Source: Nitrospirae bacterium YQR-1 (GTDB taxonomy: Bacteria > Nitrospirota > Thermodesulfovibrionia > Thermodesulfovibrionales > Magnetobacteriaceae). From it: a DNA stretch of 64,000 nucleotides. Positions within the stretch are counted from its first letter, which is position 1. Each line of letters opens with the position of its first letter. The stretch covers positions 124,001-188,000 of the forward strand of contig JAMOBJ010000001.1 of assembly GCA_039908095.1 (NCBI GenBank), read 5' to 3'. Positions 46,033 to 55,315 of this stretch are shown here, piece after piece. The notes beneath the pieces are model-generated. The model made no database searches and was not told where the DNA came from. It was given only the letters and a program-made list of their open reading frames with translations. A program made the position numbers and the translations under genes.

Positions 46033-46107
46033 AACAGACCTCCACTTTTACAGATTTCAACCCCGGCGGTTTAACTCAACCACAAAAGCCCTCTAATCTG
46101 AGCCGCC

Positions 46108-46126
46108 GGTAAACTGTACCGGCTTT
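46108..46126. other. GC-rich hairpin between the patatin and YtxH genes
   Basis: GCCGGTA and TACCGGC form a perfect 7-bp stem with a 5-base loop. On the minus strand, TTGACA (46155-46150) and TAGGGT (46132-46127), 17 bases apart, form a weak promoter whose transcript would include the hairpin. No T tract follows. Confidence 0.3.
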
Positions 46127-46183
46127 ACCCTAACATATTTTTACTGTTTTGTCAATTACTGAAAACCGTCTCTGTGAACTGTT

Positions 46184-47326
46184 TTATTTATAGGCGGTAC
46201 CGCCTCTGAAGCCTGAAAACAATGACGCAATCCCCTTTGGGCGTTCTTTAAGCCAGGGGCTTTCCCTGAGGGCTTTTACCATGTCGTTATAACCGTGCTC
46301 GGCACGCTCTCTGATAGAACTCTTAGAAAATTCACAGTCCTTAGTTGGTACTTCAAAGGCTGGAGCATCATAAACAATGTGCACAATATCAAATATTTTA
46401 TCTCTGAGCATAAATTTCAGTTCTGCGTACGTGTCACTGTCAAGGTTGGCGTTGCCCAGCGCTTTGGAAAGTGCACAGGCAAGGTTATGGCGCTTATTGA
46501 TGTATTTTATGTGGTCAAATGTGCGACTTGAGTACAGAATGTCTTTATACCTTGTCGTAACGTCATTCATATCCTCCGGTTCTTTCCCTATGGGGTTAAA
46601 CAAGTCAATCATAAAGACCAGCATGTCCATGTCCGGTATGGCTTTGTATATACCCTTAAGTGGGGTATTGGAGATACAACCGCCGTCCCAGTAAAGGTCG
46701 CCGTCCACTCTGATTCCAGGAAAACCGGGTGGCATGGCACCGCTTGCCATTACGTGCTCGGGGCCGATTTTGTAATTATTGTCTTTGGCATGCCGGCTGT
46801 CAAAAAACTTTAGCACTGAGTCCTTTACGCGTACGGAACCCAGAAGAAGGCGTGTCTTACTGGTGTTGATTCTGTCAAAATTTACAAATTTCTTAAGTGT
46901 GGAGGCCAACTCCTCAGTGTCGTAGTAACTTGTCGCCTCAGTGGAGCCCACCGGATAGAACTGTGGTGCAGGCAGCCGTGGTGAAAAGAAATTAGGCTGG
47001 CCAAATAAAAACCCCTGTATTGAAGACAGTGTGTTGTGAAACCTCTTTAACTGTGTCCCTGCTTTTGCAAAACCGCTTACATCCGGCCATGCAATAGAAT
47101 CCCAGAATCCGTAAAGGCTTTTAAGTCTGTCCTGTGGCTCATTGCCGGCTATTATAGCCGCCGTAAAGGCTCCTATTGAGATGCCGGAGACAACATCCGG
47201 CTCATACGAGCCCTCGGAAAGTGCCTTATATGCTCCTATATGATAGGCGCCCAGGGAGCCCCCTCCCTGAAACGCCATCCCTATACTCTCATACCCATGT
47301 TTTTTCACAATTTCACCTCGTTGCAT
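46184..47326 (-). CDS. Patatin-like phospholipase
   Basis: 380 residues. The oxyanion loop GGGSLGAY, the nucleophile S50 in GISIG, and the catalytic Asp in YWDGG (D214) are all present. The C-terminal third matches a DUF3734-type extension. It likely hydrolyses membrane lipids in the cytoplasm. The ATG at 47326 is weakly supported; a GTG at 47308 has GAGGTGA at ideal spacing and is a good alternative (374 residues). Confidence 0.92.
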   Translation of the reverse strand: MQRGEIVKKHGYESIGMAFQGGGSLGAYHIGAYKALSEGSYEPDVVSGISIGAFTAAIIAGNEPQDRLKSLYGFWDSIAWPDVSGFAKAGTQLKRFHNTLSSIQGFLFGQPNFFSPRLPAPQFYPVGSTEATSYYDTEELASTLKKFVNFDRINTSKTRLLLGSVRVKDSVLKFFDSRHAKDNNYKIGPEHVMASGAMPPGFPGIRVDGDLYWDGGCISNTPLKGIYKAIPDMDMLVFMIDLFNPIGKEPEDMNDVTTRYKDILYSSRTFDHIKYINKRHNLACALSKALGNANLDSDTYAELKFMLRDKIFDIVHIVYDAPAFEVPTKDCEFSKSSIRERAEHGYNDMVKALRESPWLKERPKGIASLFSGFRGGTAYK

Positions 47327-47501
47327 TTTTTGTAATCATTTCCGCCCGCACTATTGTACCCGATTAAAAAATATTTTTTCAATATTGGTTTTTTCAACAG
47401 AGTTTAAGACTAAGTACAACGAAGGTTTCTTAGGAGTATCCGATGCCCGATGTGGCCGGACATTCCTTTAGTAAGAACTTAATATGGCAATAGACTCTTG
47501 T

Positions 47502-47640
47502 TGTCAATCCTGCGAAAGCAGGAATCCAGGTCCTTTGAAGATGTTTTTAAAGGACTGGATTCCCAATCAAGTTGGGAATGACAGAGAAGTGAGCTCTCGA
47601 TAGGCTCAGCCCTTCGACAAGCTCAGGAGCACAGAATGAC
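47502..47640. repeat. Long hairpin repeat of the dispersed GGAATCCAG type
   Basis: GAATCCAG-g-TCCTTT pairs with AAAGGACTGGATTC across a 12-base loop, and the outer TGTCAATCC/GGAATGACA also pair. TAGGCTCAGCCCTTCGACAAG follows. The same units occur inverted at 8815-9020, where they run into a coding frame. Confidence 0.75.
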
Positions 47641-47758
47641 AGAGGAGTTGGCGGCATGATTTACACAAATAAAACGGTTAGTTGCTTGAAAAAAATCCTT
47701 CAAAAACAAGCACTTACGATGAGTTTCTTAGTAGTATAACATTAGAGAGGCTGATATT

Positions 47759-48021
47759 CTAGTGTCTAATTGCAGAAGTTTGCGATAGTTTTTCAGAGTT
47801 ATATCCTTTTTATAATGGCTTGCAAAATTTTGTTGTCAATGAGTTTTACCTTTAAGGGCTGAGATTGCCACACCCCTTTGGGGTTCGCAATGACGGCGCT
47901 GGGCTGTGCGTTGACGTTTCTATCCGTCATTACGAGGAGCACAGCGACGTGGTAATCTCCTCTTTTAAAAAATTAATCAGAATTATTTGAAATATCTATT
48001 ACTTTTGCAATTAGACACTAG
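47759..48021. mobile_element. 263-bp MITE-like element with perfect 16-bp inverted ends
   Basis: CTAGTGTCTAATTGCA (47759-47774) is the exact complement of TGCAATTAGACACTAG (48006-48021). There is no transposase inside, as in MITEs. The outermost CTAG is palindromic and may be a duplicated target. The core (GGCTGAGATTGCCAC...CATTACGAGGAGC...TTTTAAAA) has a degenerate copy at 8030-8250. Confidence 0.75.
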
Positions 48022-48185
48022 TTAATCCAAATATCTCTTAAATCAACAACGACAGCCGAATACCTGCTGATGAGATGTTCTATAACCTTATCAACATCCT
48101 GGAAGTTGTGCAATCCAACAGTTGCCTTTAAATCCCCCACATTCATTATTGCTATGTAGTTTAACCTGACATTTTGTGTTTTCAT
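48018..48185 (-). CDS. 55-residue ORF of unknown function
   Basis: The frame begins MKTQNVRLNYIAIMNVGDLK and ends VVVDLRDIWIN. Its composition is protein-like (alternating hydrophobic strands and helices) and it recalls a STAS or receiver fragment. No clear SD was seen. The stop codon lies in the right end of the 263-bp element, so the ORF may be truncated by it. Confidence 0.35.
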   Translation of the reverse strand: MKTQNVRLNYIAIMNVGDLKATVGLHNFQDVDKVIEHLISRYSAVVVDLRDIWIN

Positions 48186-48310
48186 AATTTTATATCGGTT
48201 TTTTCCGAGACTAGCTTAAACCTGACATTATGCTGGAACTAAACATCTGAAAAAAGTTTGGTTTTAGTACTTAATTCTTCCATTATTACTTTTATCCTTT
48301 TCCGCTAAAC

Positions 48311-48319
48311 TGCTATAAT
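48311..48319 (+). promoter_or_regulatory. Extended -10 promoter of the YchF-like gene
   Basis: TGCTATAAT gives TGn followed by a perfect TATAAT, about 50 bases before the start at 48370; the -35 region is weak. Confidence 0.5.
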
Positions 48320-48369
48320 AGCATTTTAAGCTGTACGATTTAAAAATTGCTTCACCGGAGGCATAAAAG

Positions 48370-49446
48370 TTGGAAATAGCGATAACCGGGCTTGTAAATT
48401 CCGGAAAGACTACTATATTTAATGCATTAACCGGCCTGAATCTGGAGACGTCCATATATCCGTCATCGCCCTCTGAGCCGCACCCGGGCCTTGTAAAGGT
48501 GCCGGATATCAGAATTGATGAGCTTTCTAAAATCTTTAAACCAAAGAAAATTACTTACTCCACCATAGAGTATAAAGATTTTATGGGGATTTCCAGAGGC
48601 GGCCTGCTTCAAAACAGAAAAGTCTTTGACGCTCTGAAAGACGCAGATGCTTTTGTGGAAACCATCAGAGTGTTTAAGGATGACTCGGTGGTTCATCAGG
48701 AAAGCACGGTTGACCCTGTCCGTGACGCCCTTAACGTTGAGATGGAGTTGATTTTTGCCGACCTTGACCTGGTTGAAAAACGCATAACCAGAATGGAAGA
48801 CGGCTTAAGGCGTGGTAAAAAGCCTGATGAGGCGGAAATGAGGCTCCTTACCAGGGTCAGAGCACTGCTTGAGCAGGAAAAGCCCCTCAGGTCTGTGGAC
48901 TTTACAGAGACAGAGCTTAAGGAGCTCAGGCACCTCCAGTTTGTTTCAATAAAACCAAAAATAATTGTTCTGAATATGGGTGAGGGCGACACGGAGCCTG
49001 CCGGCACAATATCTGAAATAAGCCGGAAACTCAACTTCCCCACTCAGTTTATAATACCTGTGTATGGTAAGATTGAAATGGAAATAGGGCAGCTGCCCCC
49101 GGATGAGGCAAAGGAGTTTCTTGATGATTTAAATATTGGTGAGCCTGCTCTTAAAAAATTAATAAGGGCAGGATATTCTCTGCTCGGACTTATCTCATTT
49201 TTAACGGTTGGGCCGGATGAGGTAAGGGCCTGGACTATTAAGCAAGGCAACACGGCTCTTGAGGCTGCAGGGAAAATCCACTCCGACATTGAGCGAGGTT
49301 TTATTCGGGCGGAGGTTGTCTCCTACACTGATTTTATGGCCGCAGGGTCTGTGGCGGATGCCCGTAAAGCCGGCACCGTACGCCTTGAGGGAAAAACATA
49401 TCTTGTAAACGACGGAGATATTGTCAATTTCCGGTTTAATGTGTAA
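48370..49446 (+). CDS. ychF: YchF/OLA1-like nucleotide-binding GTPase-family protein
   Basis: 358 residues. P-loop GLVNSGKTT at the extreme N-terminus, the ATP-preferring NxxE motif in VLNMGEGD, a helical coiled-coil middle, and a C-terminal TGS-like end. YchF proteins bind ribosomes and influence stress and translation. The start is TTG at 48370, because the P-loop begins at residue 7 and GGAGG is at 48357-48361. The sequence departs from canonical YchF in the middle, so it may be a divergent relative. Confidence 0.82.
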   Translation: MEIAITGLVNSGKTTIFNALTGLNLETSIYPSSPSEPHPGLVKVPDIRIDELSKIFKPKKITYSTIEYKDFMGISRGGLLQNRKVFDALKDADAFVETIRVFKDDSVVHQESTVDPVRDALNVEMELIFADLDLVEKRITRMEDGLRRGKKPDEAEMRLLTRVRALLEQEKPLRSVDFTETELKELRHLQFVSIKPKIIVLNMGEGDTEPAGTISEISRKLNFPTQFIIPVYGKIEMEIGQLPPDEAKEFLDDLNIGEPALKKLIRAGYSLLGLISFLTVGPDEVRAWTIKQGNTALEAAGKIHSDIERGFIRAEVVSYTDFMAAGSVADARKAGTVRLEGKTYLVNDGDIVNFRFNV

Positions 49447-49605
49447 GATTTTTTCCGGCAACAATACCGGATTGCTTTTGCCAAACCATATGGTTTTAAG
49501 CTATAATGGCACTGCATGATTTGATGTAAATTAACAAGATGATGGTGTATCGGCAGCCTGAAACTGTCGGCTGGTAACTGTTTAACACCCAAAAGAGGAG
49601 TGTTG

Positions 49606-50808
49606 ATGAAAGCACTGATTTTAACAAACGAGTATCCGCCTAATGTTTATGGAGGCGCAGGTGTACATGTGGAGTACCTCAGCCGCGAGCTCTCTAATAT
49701 TATTGATGTAGAGGTAAGGTGTTTCGGTAATCAGGACTTTAGCAATAGTGCATTAAAAGTAAAAGGCTATGGTTTTGACCAAAAACTGTTTGACAATACT
49801 GACAAGCAACTGAAGTCGGTTTTTACCGCCCTGTACAACTGTGTAATGATGAATGCCGCCCCTGTGGATGCAGATGTAATCCACTGCCACACATGGTACA
49901 CCCACTTTGGGGGAGTAACCGCCCGTAAATCCTACAATATTCCGTTTTTTATAACGACTCATTCCCTTGAACCCCTCCGGCCATGGAAACGAGAGCAATT
50001 GGGCTACGGCTATGACATGTCTGTGTGGATTGAAAAAACCGCCCTCAACATGGCCGACTCCATTGTCGCCGTCTCTGAGGGGATGAAAAATGACATTGTC
50101 AGGCTCTTTGACATAGATGAAAAGAAAATAACTGTAATATATAACGGCATAGATACAGAAGAATACAAGCCCACACAGTCTGAAAAAATATTAGCGGAGT
50201 ACGGTATAGACCCAAATAAACCATATGTGCTTTTTGTAGGCAGAATTACAAGACAAAAGGGCATAATCCATCTGGTAAACGCCATCTCCCACATAAACGA
50301 TGAGGCACAAATTGTGCTCTGTGCCGGAGCACCGGATACCCCTGAAATTAAAGCTGAAATGGAAGCCAGCGTTATGAAAATCCAGACAAAACGTAAAAAT
50401 GTTATCTGGATTCAGAAAATGGTTGCCAAAGACCATATAATCCCAATTTACTCGCACGCATCGGTCTTTTGCTGCCCATCCATATATGAGCCGTTTGGAA
50501 TTATAAATCTGGAGGCTATGGCTTGCTCAATACCGGTAGTTGCCTCTGCTGTGGGCGGCATTGTGGAAATCGTTGAGGACGGGATAACCGGCACTTTGGT
50601 TAAACTGGAACAACTTAAGGAATGTCCTTTTGAGCCGGTTGAACCGGGTGTGTTTTCAAAGGATCTGGCACAGGCAATAAATAAAATTCTTGACGATAAA
50701 GCACTACGGCTTGAGATGGGGCTTAAGGGCAGACAGAGGGCTGAGCAGCATTTCAGCTGGAAAACTATTGCACATGAGGTTGTTGATTTATATAAGAAGT
50801 TTATATGA
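49606..50808 (+). CDS. glgM: GT4 glucan synthase, probable alpha-maltose-1-phosphate synthase (GlgM-type)
   Basis: 400 residues from the ATG at 49606 (SD AGAGGAG, spacing 5); upstream GTG at 49600 is inside the SD. GT-B fold: N-terminal LTNEYPPNVYGGAGVHVEYLSREL, then HCHTWYTHFGG, and the C-terminal FVGRITRQKGI and EPFGIINLEAMACSIPVVAS loop. The actinobacterial GlgA family it resembles makes maltose-1-phosphate. The neighbour glgE supports that reading, since GlgE uses maltose-1-phosphate. A plain glycogen synthase is the alternative. Confidence 0.85.
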   Translation: MKALILTNEYPPNVYGGAGVHVEYLSRELSNIIDVEVRCFGNQDFSNSALKVKGYGFDQKLFDNTDKQLKSVFTALYNCVMMNAAPVDADVIHCHTWYTHFGGVTARKSYNIPFFITTHSLEPLRPWKREQLGYGYDMSVWIEKTALNMADSIVAVSEGMKNDIVRLFDIDEKKITVIYNGIDTEEYKPTQSEKILAEYGIDPNKPYVLFVGRITRQKGIIHLVNAISHINDEAQIVLCAGAPDTPEIKAEMEASVMKIQTKRKNVIWIQKMVAKDHIIPIYSHASVFCCPSIYEPFGIINLEAMACSIPVVASAVGGIVEIVEDGITGTLVKLEQLKECPFEPVEPGVFSKDLAQAINKILDDKALRLEMGLKGRQRAEQHFSWKTIAHEVVDLYKKFI

Positions 50809-50865
50809 CAGACAAGTTTTTGTTTATTTTTCATTAACACTGAAAAACCGGTTGGAGGATTCAGG

Positions 50866-52869
50866 ATGAATACTTTTTTTATAAAGCCGTTTGTGATAGA
50901 GGCGATAACGCCTGCCGTTGACGGTGGTAAGTTTCCAATAAAGCGTGAAGTGGGGGAAACTCTGGTAGTAAAGGCCGCGGTTTACAGAGACGGCCACGAC
51001 CTGACAAGGGTTAACCTTAAGTATAAGGAAAAATATGGTGACAACACGTGGCAAAGTGTTGAAATGGAATCATTAAACCAGGGGCTTGATTTATGGCAGG
51101 GCTCCTTTATTTTAGAGAAAAACACAAGATACCTTTATACCATAGAAGCATACACGGACATTTACCAGTCATGGCTTAAGGATACAACAAAGAAACTTGC
51201 AGCCGGGGCGGATATAAGAAGCGAACTGGCAGAGGGTGAGATTTTCCTGACATCTCTCATAGACGAAAGTGTTCCCGACGATGAGAAATCCTACCTGAAA
51301 GGGATTCTTGTATTAATAAGCAAAAAGAAAAACCAGAAGGACAAGCTGACGATAATGTCCGATGCAGTGTTGACGGACTTTGTTACGATGTATGAGCAAA
51401 AACCCGATCTGACTGTCAACGAACCCTTCCTTGAGGTAATAGTGGATAGAGAGCGGGCGCGTTATGCAGCCTGGTATGAGATATTCCCGCGTTCTCAGGG
51501 CAACAAACCCGGCAAGAGTGCAACATTTAAAGATTGCATAAAGAGGCTTCCTGAAATAAAAGAAATGGGTTTTGACGTTTTGTACCTTACCCCCATCCAC
51601 CCAATAGGGGTTACAAACCGCAAGGGGCCAAACAACAGTTTAAATCCCACCCCACAGGACCCGGGCTGTCCCTACGCTATAGGCAGTGAGCTGGGCGGCC
51701 ATAAGGCAACAGAGCCGGGGCTGGGCACGATAAAAGACTTCACGGAGCTTGAAAAAGCCTGTAAAAGCATGGGAATGGAGATTGCATTGGACTTTGCAAT
51801 TAACTGCTCCCCCGACCACCCATATGTTAAAGATCATCCGGAGTGGTTCTTTAAACGCCCCGACGGTACTATTAAATATGCCGAGAATCCCCCTAAGAAA
51901 TATGAAGACATATACCCTCTTAATTTCTACGCCCCCGGAGATGCTAAAGATGCGCTTTGGGAGGAGATGAGAAGCATCCTTGAGTTTTGGATTAAGCACG
52001 GTGTGCGGATATTCAGAGTGGATAATCCACACACTAAACCAATACCGTTTTGGCAGTGGTTGATTACTGAGCTGCAAAGGGTTTACCCTGATGTGATATT
52101 TCTCTCGGAGGCTTTTACAAGGCCTCCTGTGATGAGAATGCTGGCAAAGGTGGGATTCACTCAATCCTACACTTATTTTACGTGGAGAAACTTTAAAGGT
52201 GAAATCACGGAGTATTTTACGGAACTGACGCAGTCGGAATGTGCTGAGTATATGAGGGGGAATCTCTTTGCCAATACGCCTGACATTTTGCCTCAGATTC
52301 TTCAAATTGCAGGCCGCCCGGCTTTTAAGATGCGTTTAGTGCTTGCCGCTACGCTGTCCTCTGTCTATGGCATATACAGCGGGTATGAACTCTGCGAAAA
52401 TGCTGCAGTTGCAGGCAAGGAGGAGTATTTAAACTCCGAGAAGTATGACTACAAGGTTTGGGACTGGGACAGAGCCGGCAATATTAAGGATTTTATCACA
52501 AAAATAAATAGAATAAGGCGAGAAAACCCTGCCCTGCACCAGTATAAAAATCTGCGTTTTCATCATTGCGATAATGACAATGTTTTATTCTACGTAAAGA
52601 CCACTGTGGATAATAAGAGCATTATTTTGTGCGTTGTTAATCTGGATCCCTTTAACACTCACAGTTGCAAGCTTACTATTCCTGTCGGGCAATTCGGCAT
52701 TGCTTACGATGAAACCTACGAACTTCATAACCTTATAAACGGCGAACGTATGCTGGTTAAAGGGCAGGAGTACTTTGTCACTTTAAATCCCGACTGGGAA
52801 CCTGCTTTTATATATAAGCTGACCCGCTGGGTTCATACGGAGGAAAAGTTTGACTATTTCAACATGTAA
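50866..52869 (+). CDS. glgE: Alpha-1,4-glucan:maltose-1-phosphate maltosyltransferase
   Basis: 667 residues, GH13 family subfamily 3. The beta-sandwich N-domain (about 1-120) and helical domain (to about 200) precede the barrel. Nucleophile D386 lies in RIFRVDNPHT and the acid/base E415 in FLSEAF. WYEIFPRSQG and GVTNRKGPNNSLNP are GlgE marks. It extends alpha-glucan from maltose-1-phosphate. GGAGG precedes the ATG; it follows glgM by 57 bases. Confidence 0.95.
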   Translation: MNTFFIKPFVIEAITPAVDGGKFPIKREVGETLVVKAAVYRDGHDLTRVNLKYKEKYGDNTWQSVEMESLNQGLDLWQGSFILEKNTRYLYTIEAYTDIYQSWLKDTTKKLAAGADIRSELAEGEIFLTSLIDESVPDDEKSYLKGILVLISKKKNQKDKLTIMSDAVLTDFVTMYEQKPDLTVNEPFLEVIVDRERARYAAWYEIFPRSQGNKPGKSATFKDCIKRLPEIKEMGFDVLYLTPIHPIGVTNRKGPNNSLNPTPQDPGCPYAIGSELGGHKATEPGLGTIKDFTELEKACKSMGMEIALDFAINCSPDHPYVKDHPEWFFKRPDGTIKYAENPPKKYEDIYPLNFYAPGDAKDALWEEMRSILEFWIKHGVRIFRVDNPHTKPIPFWQWLITELQRVYPDVIFLSEAFTRPPVMRMLAKVGFTQSYTYFTWRNFKGEITEYFTELTQSECAEYMRGNLFANTPDILPQILQIAGRPAFKMRLVLAATLSSVYGIYSGYELCENAAVAGKEEYLNSEKYDYKVWDWDRAGNIKDFITKINRIRRENPALHQYKNLRFHHCDNDNVLFYVKTTVDNKSIILCVVNLDPFNTHSCKLTIPVGQFGIAYDETYELHNLINGERMLVKGQEYFVTLNPDWEPAFIYKLTRWVHTEEKFDYFNM

Positions 52870-52978
52870 AGGTTTAGCGGTGCTGTACAGGTTTTTTCTT
52901 ATAATCAAGGAGAAGGACTTTTATTCTTTTGCTTAATCATGCACTATGTCTTTCATGCACAGTGTTTTAGGGGCATAA

Positions 52979-53779
52979 GTGAAGGGTGTGTTTAAATATA
53001 TAGCGGATATGGTGAGCAACAGCGGGTTGATTTTTGAGCTGACCAGGAGGGATTTCAAATCAAAGTATCTGGGCTCCTATCTCGGGCTCATTTGGGCTTT
53101 TGTTAATCCTGTAGTTTATGTCGTGATTCTGTGGTTTGTGTTTCATCTTGGTTTTAAAAGCTCGCCTGTTGAAAATTTTCCTTTTTTCCATTGGCTTATT
53201 GCAGGGATAGTGCCGTGGTTTTTTATTTCCGACAGTTTAGCCAATGCTACCCACTCTATTTTAGACTACAGTTTTTTAGTTAAAAAGGTTGTGTTTCGAG
53301 TTAGCATGCTTCCGCTTGTTAAAATATTATCAGCTCTGTATGTTCATTTGTTTTTTCTTTTTTTAGTTATTCTGATTTATTTTTTTTCCGGCTACAGTAT
53401 CGGCCTGTATGTTCTCCAGATACCGTACTATCTTTTTGCCGCTATTGTGTTTGTTACCGGAGTTTCGTGGATAACCTCTTCTGTAACTATTTTTTTTCGT
53501 GACATGGGGCAAATAGTTAACATGCTCTTGCAGTTTATTTTCTGGTTGACACCGATATTTTGGCATGTTAAAATTATACCGGCAAAGTTTATATTGTTTT
53601 TAAAATTAAATCCGGCTTATTATATAATAAACGGATATAGAAACAGCTTGATAAACAATGTGTGGTTTTGGGAGGAGGGTATGCTCTCAATTTATTTTTG
53701 GATCGTTGCAACGTCTGTGTTTTTTTTAGGAGCCTTTCTTTTTAAAAGGTTAAGGCCTCATTTTGCGGATGTAATATAA
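52979..53779 (+). CDS. wzm: Polysaccharide ABC transporter permease (Wzm-type)
   Basis: 266 residues with six membrane helices of the ABC-2 type. LTRRDFKSKYLGSYLGLIWAFVNP is the typical cytoplasmic start and TPIFWHVKIIPAKF a conserved turn. The start is GTG at 52979. It exports O-antigen-like or capsule glycans together with the ATPase 6 bases downstream. Confidence 0.93.
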   Translation: MKGVFKYIADMVSNSGLIFELTRRDFKSKYLGSYLGLIWAFVNPVVYVVILWFVFHLGFKSSPVENFPFFHWLIAGIVPWFFISDSLANATHSILDYSFLVKKVVFRVSMLPLVKILSALYVHLFFLFLVILIYFFSGYSIGLYVLQIPYYLFAAIVFVTGVSWITSSVTIFFRDMGQIVNMLLQFIFWLTPIFWHVKIIPAKFILFLKLNPAYYIINGYRNSLINNVWFWEEGMLSIYFWIVATSVFFLGAFLFKRLRPHFADVI

Positions 53780-53785
53780 AAGGCG

Positions 53786-55180
53786 ATGGATACGCTTACG
53801 TTTAACGGAAACCCTGTGTTAACTGAAAACTCGCAGCTGTCCCGTGATTGTGCACTAACTGCTGAGGATTGCCGGTCAGGGGAGACGGCTATAAGGGCTG
53901 AGGGCGTCTCTAAGGTCTATAAACTCTATAAAAGAAAAATAGACAGGCTTAAGGAGTCAATTCATCCGTTTAGAAGAAAATATCATATGGATTTCTATGC
54001 GCTGAAGGATGTCTCCTTTGAGTTGAAAAAGGGACAAACTATAGGGATAATTGGGAAAAACGGGGCTGGGAAATCAACGCTTTTACAGATTTTGACGGGA
54101 GTACTTACACCGACCTCGGGCACTGTACACCGTTGCGGCAGAATATCTGCTTTGCTTGAGCTGGGGGCAGGTTTTAACTCGGAGCTTACCGGCCTGGAGA
54201 ATGTTTATTTTAACAGCACTCTTATGGGCTATTCTAAAAAGGAAATAGACGAAAAAATAGACGATATAGTGAGTTTTGCCGAAATAGGGGACTTTGCCGA
54301 CCAGCAGGTTAAGACATATTCAAGCGGGATGTTTGTGAGACTTGCCTTTGCTGTTGCGATAAACATAGACCCTGCGATACTCATCGTGGATGAGGCATTG
54401 AGTGTTGGAGATATCCGCTTTCAGCAAAAGTGTTTCAGGCGTTTCAGGGAATTTAAAGAGCAGGGAAAGAGCATAATATTTGTTTCCCACGATATGGGAG
54501 CAATCAAGAGCTTCTGTGATGTTGCGGTGTGGCTTAAGGATGGTTCCATATATCGTTACGGTGACCCTGAATTGGTAAGCAAACAGTATTTTTCCTTTAT
54601 GTGCTACGATTCGATAACAGTGGAGGAAAACAGCAAGGGGATAGCCGGCGGCAATAATATCGACAAAAAGCAAAACGATATATACAGCAACGCCTCCTTG
54701 TGGGAGGACGTCACTGGATACTCGTCATTTGGTGAGGGTGGGGCGGAAATACAAAGGGTAACTCTCATCAACAGGACTACCGGACAGCGGATCGGCTCTT
54801 TAAGCGGGGGAGAGGACGTTCGTTTCATTATTGAAGCCAGAGTGGCAAAACCAATAGCTAATCCGGGCTTTGGAATAATCCTTAAGGATGTGTATGGTAA
54901 TTTCATGTTTACACTTAACAATTACATGTATAACATCCCGATAAAACCGATTGGGCCTGCCGACAGAATCAGGGTAGAGTTTGACTTTGTGTTTCCAAAA
55001 CTTAAAAACGGCCATTACACTTTTACGGCTTCCATATCTGACGGCACTCTTGAGACCCACATACAAAACCACTGGGTGCATGACGCCTATCTGGTACAGT
55101 TGGCCAATAACGATATGCGCTATAAGATGGGCTGTTACGTCATTCTGGACGATGTTGATATGAATGTTGTACCCGGATAG
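53786..55180 (+). CDS. wzt: Polysaccharide ABC transporter ATPase with C-terminal glycan-binding domain (Wzt-type)
   Basis: 464 residues. Walker A GKNGAGKST, signature YSSGMFVRLAFAVA, Walker B ILIVDEALSVGD and the switch His in VSHDMG. Residues about 300-464 form an extra beta domain like the Wzt carbohydrate-binding end that recognises the modified tip of the glycan. This implies a chain-terminated O-polysaccharide. It pairs with wzm. Confidence 0.93.
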   Translation: MDTLTFNGNPVLTENSQLSRDCALTAEDCRSGETAIRAEGVSKVYKLYKRKIDRLKESIHPFRRKYHMDFYALKDVSFELKKGQTIGIIGKNGAGKSTLLQILTGVLTPTSGTVHRCGRISALLELGAGFNSELTGLENVYFNSTLMGYSKKEIDEKIDDIVSFAEIGDFADQQVKTYSSGMFVRLAFAVAINIDPAILIVDEALSVGDIRFQQKCFRRFREFKEQGKSIIFVSHDMGAIKSFCDVAVWLKDGSIYRYGDPELVSKQYFSFMCYDSITVEENSKGIAGGNNIDKKQNDIYSNASLWEDVTGYSSFGEGGAEIQRVTLINRTTGQRIGSLSGGEDVRFIIEARVAKPIANPGFGIILKDVYGNFMFTLNNYMYNIPIKPIGPADRIRVEFDFVFPKLKNGHYTFTASISDGTLETHIQNHWVHDAYLVQLANNDMRYKMGCYVILDDVDMNVVPG

Positions 55181-55205
55181 ATATTTATTTCCAGCTCATA
55201 TCTCC

Positions 55206-55224
55206 TTTAGAAGGAGTGTTGTTA
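55206..55224 (+). terminator. Short hairpin after wzt
   Basis: CTCCTT-TAG-AAGGAG is a perfect 6-bp stem followed by TGTTGTTA, 22 bases after the wzt stop. Confidence 0.35.
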
Positions 55225-55285
55225 AATAAAGCAGGTATGCCGGCCACAACGCCCTGGAAATGCAGCATAAGTGTCTATGCCGCTT

Positions 55286-55309
55286 GCGTTTACTTTTGAA
55301 TTAGAATTG
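55286..55309 (+). repeat. Dispersed repeat, copy C
   Basis: GCGTTTACTTTTGAATTAGAATTG, identical to 33451-33474. It lies between the convergent wzt and asnB genes, next to the asnB stop. Confidence 0.8.
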
Positions 55310-55315
55310 CAATTA

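Larger units (their letters stand above)
47327..48369. other. Repeat-rich intergenic region
   Basis: A 1-kb gap with no sizeable gene. It holds a hairpin repeat (47502-47583), a shorter unit to 47640, the 263-bp element, and one 55-codon ORF (48018-48185). The first 150 bases show nothing. Confidence 0.7.
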
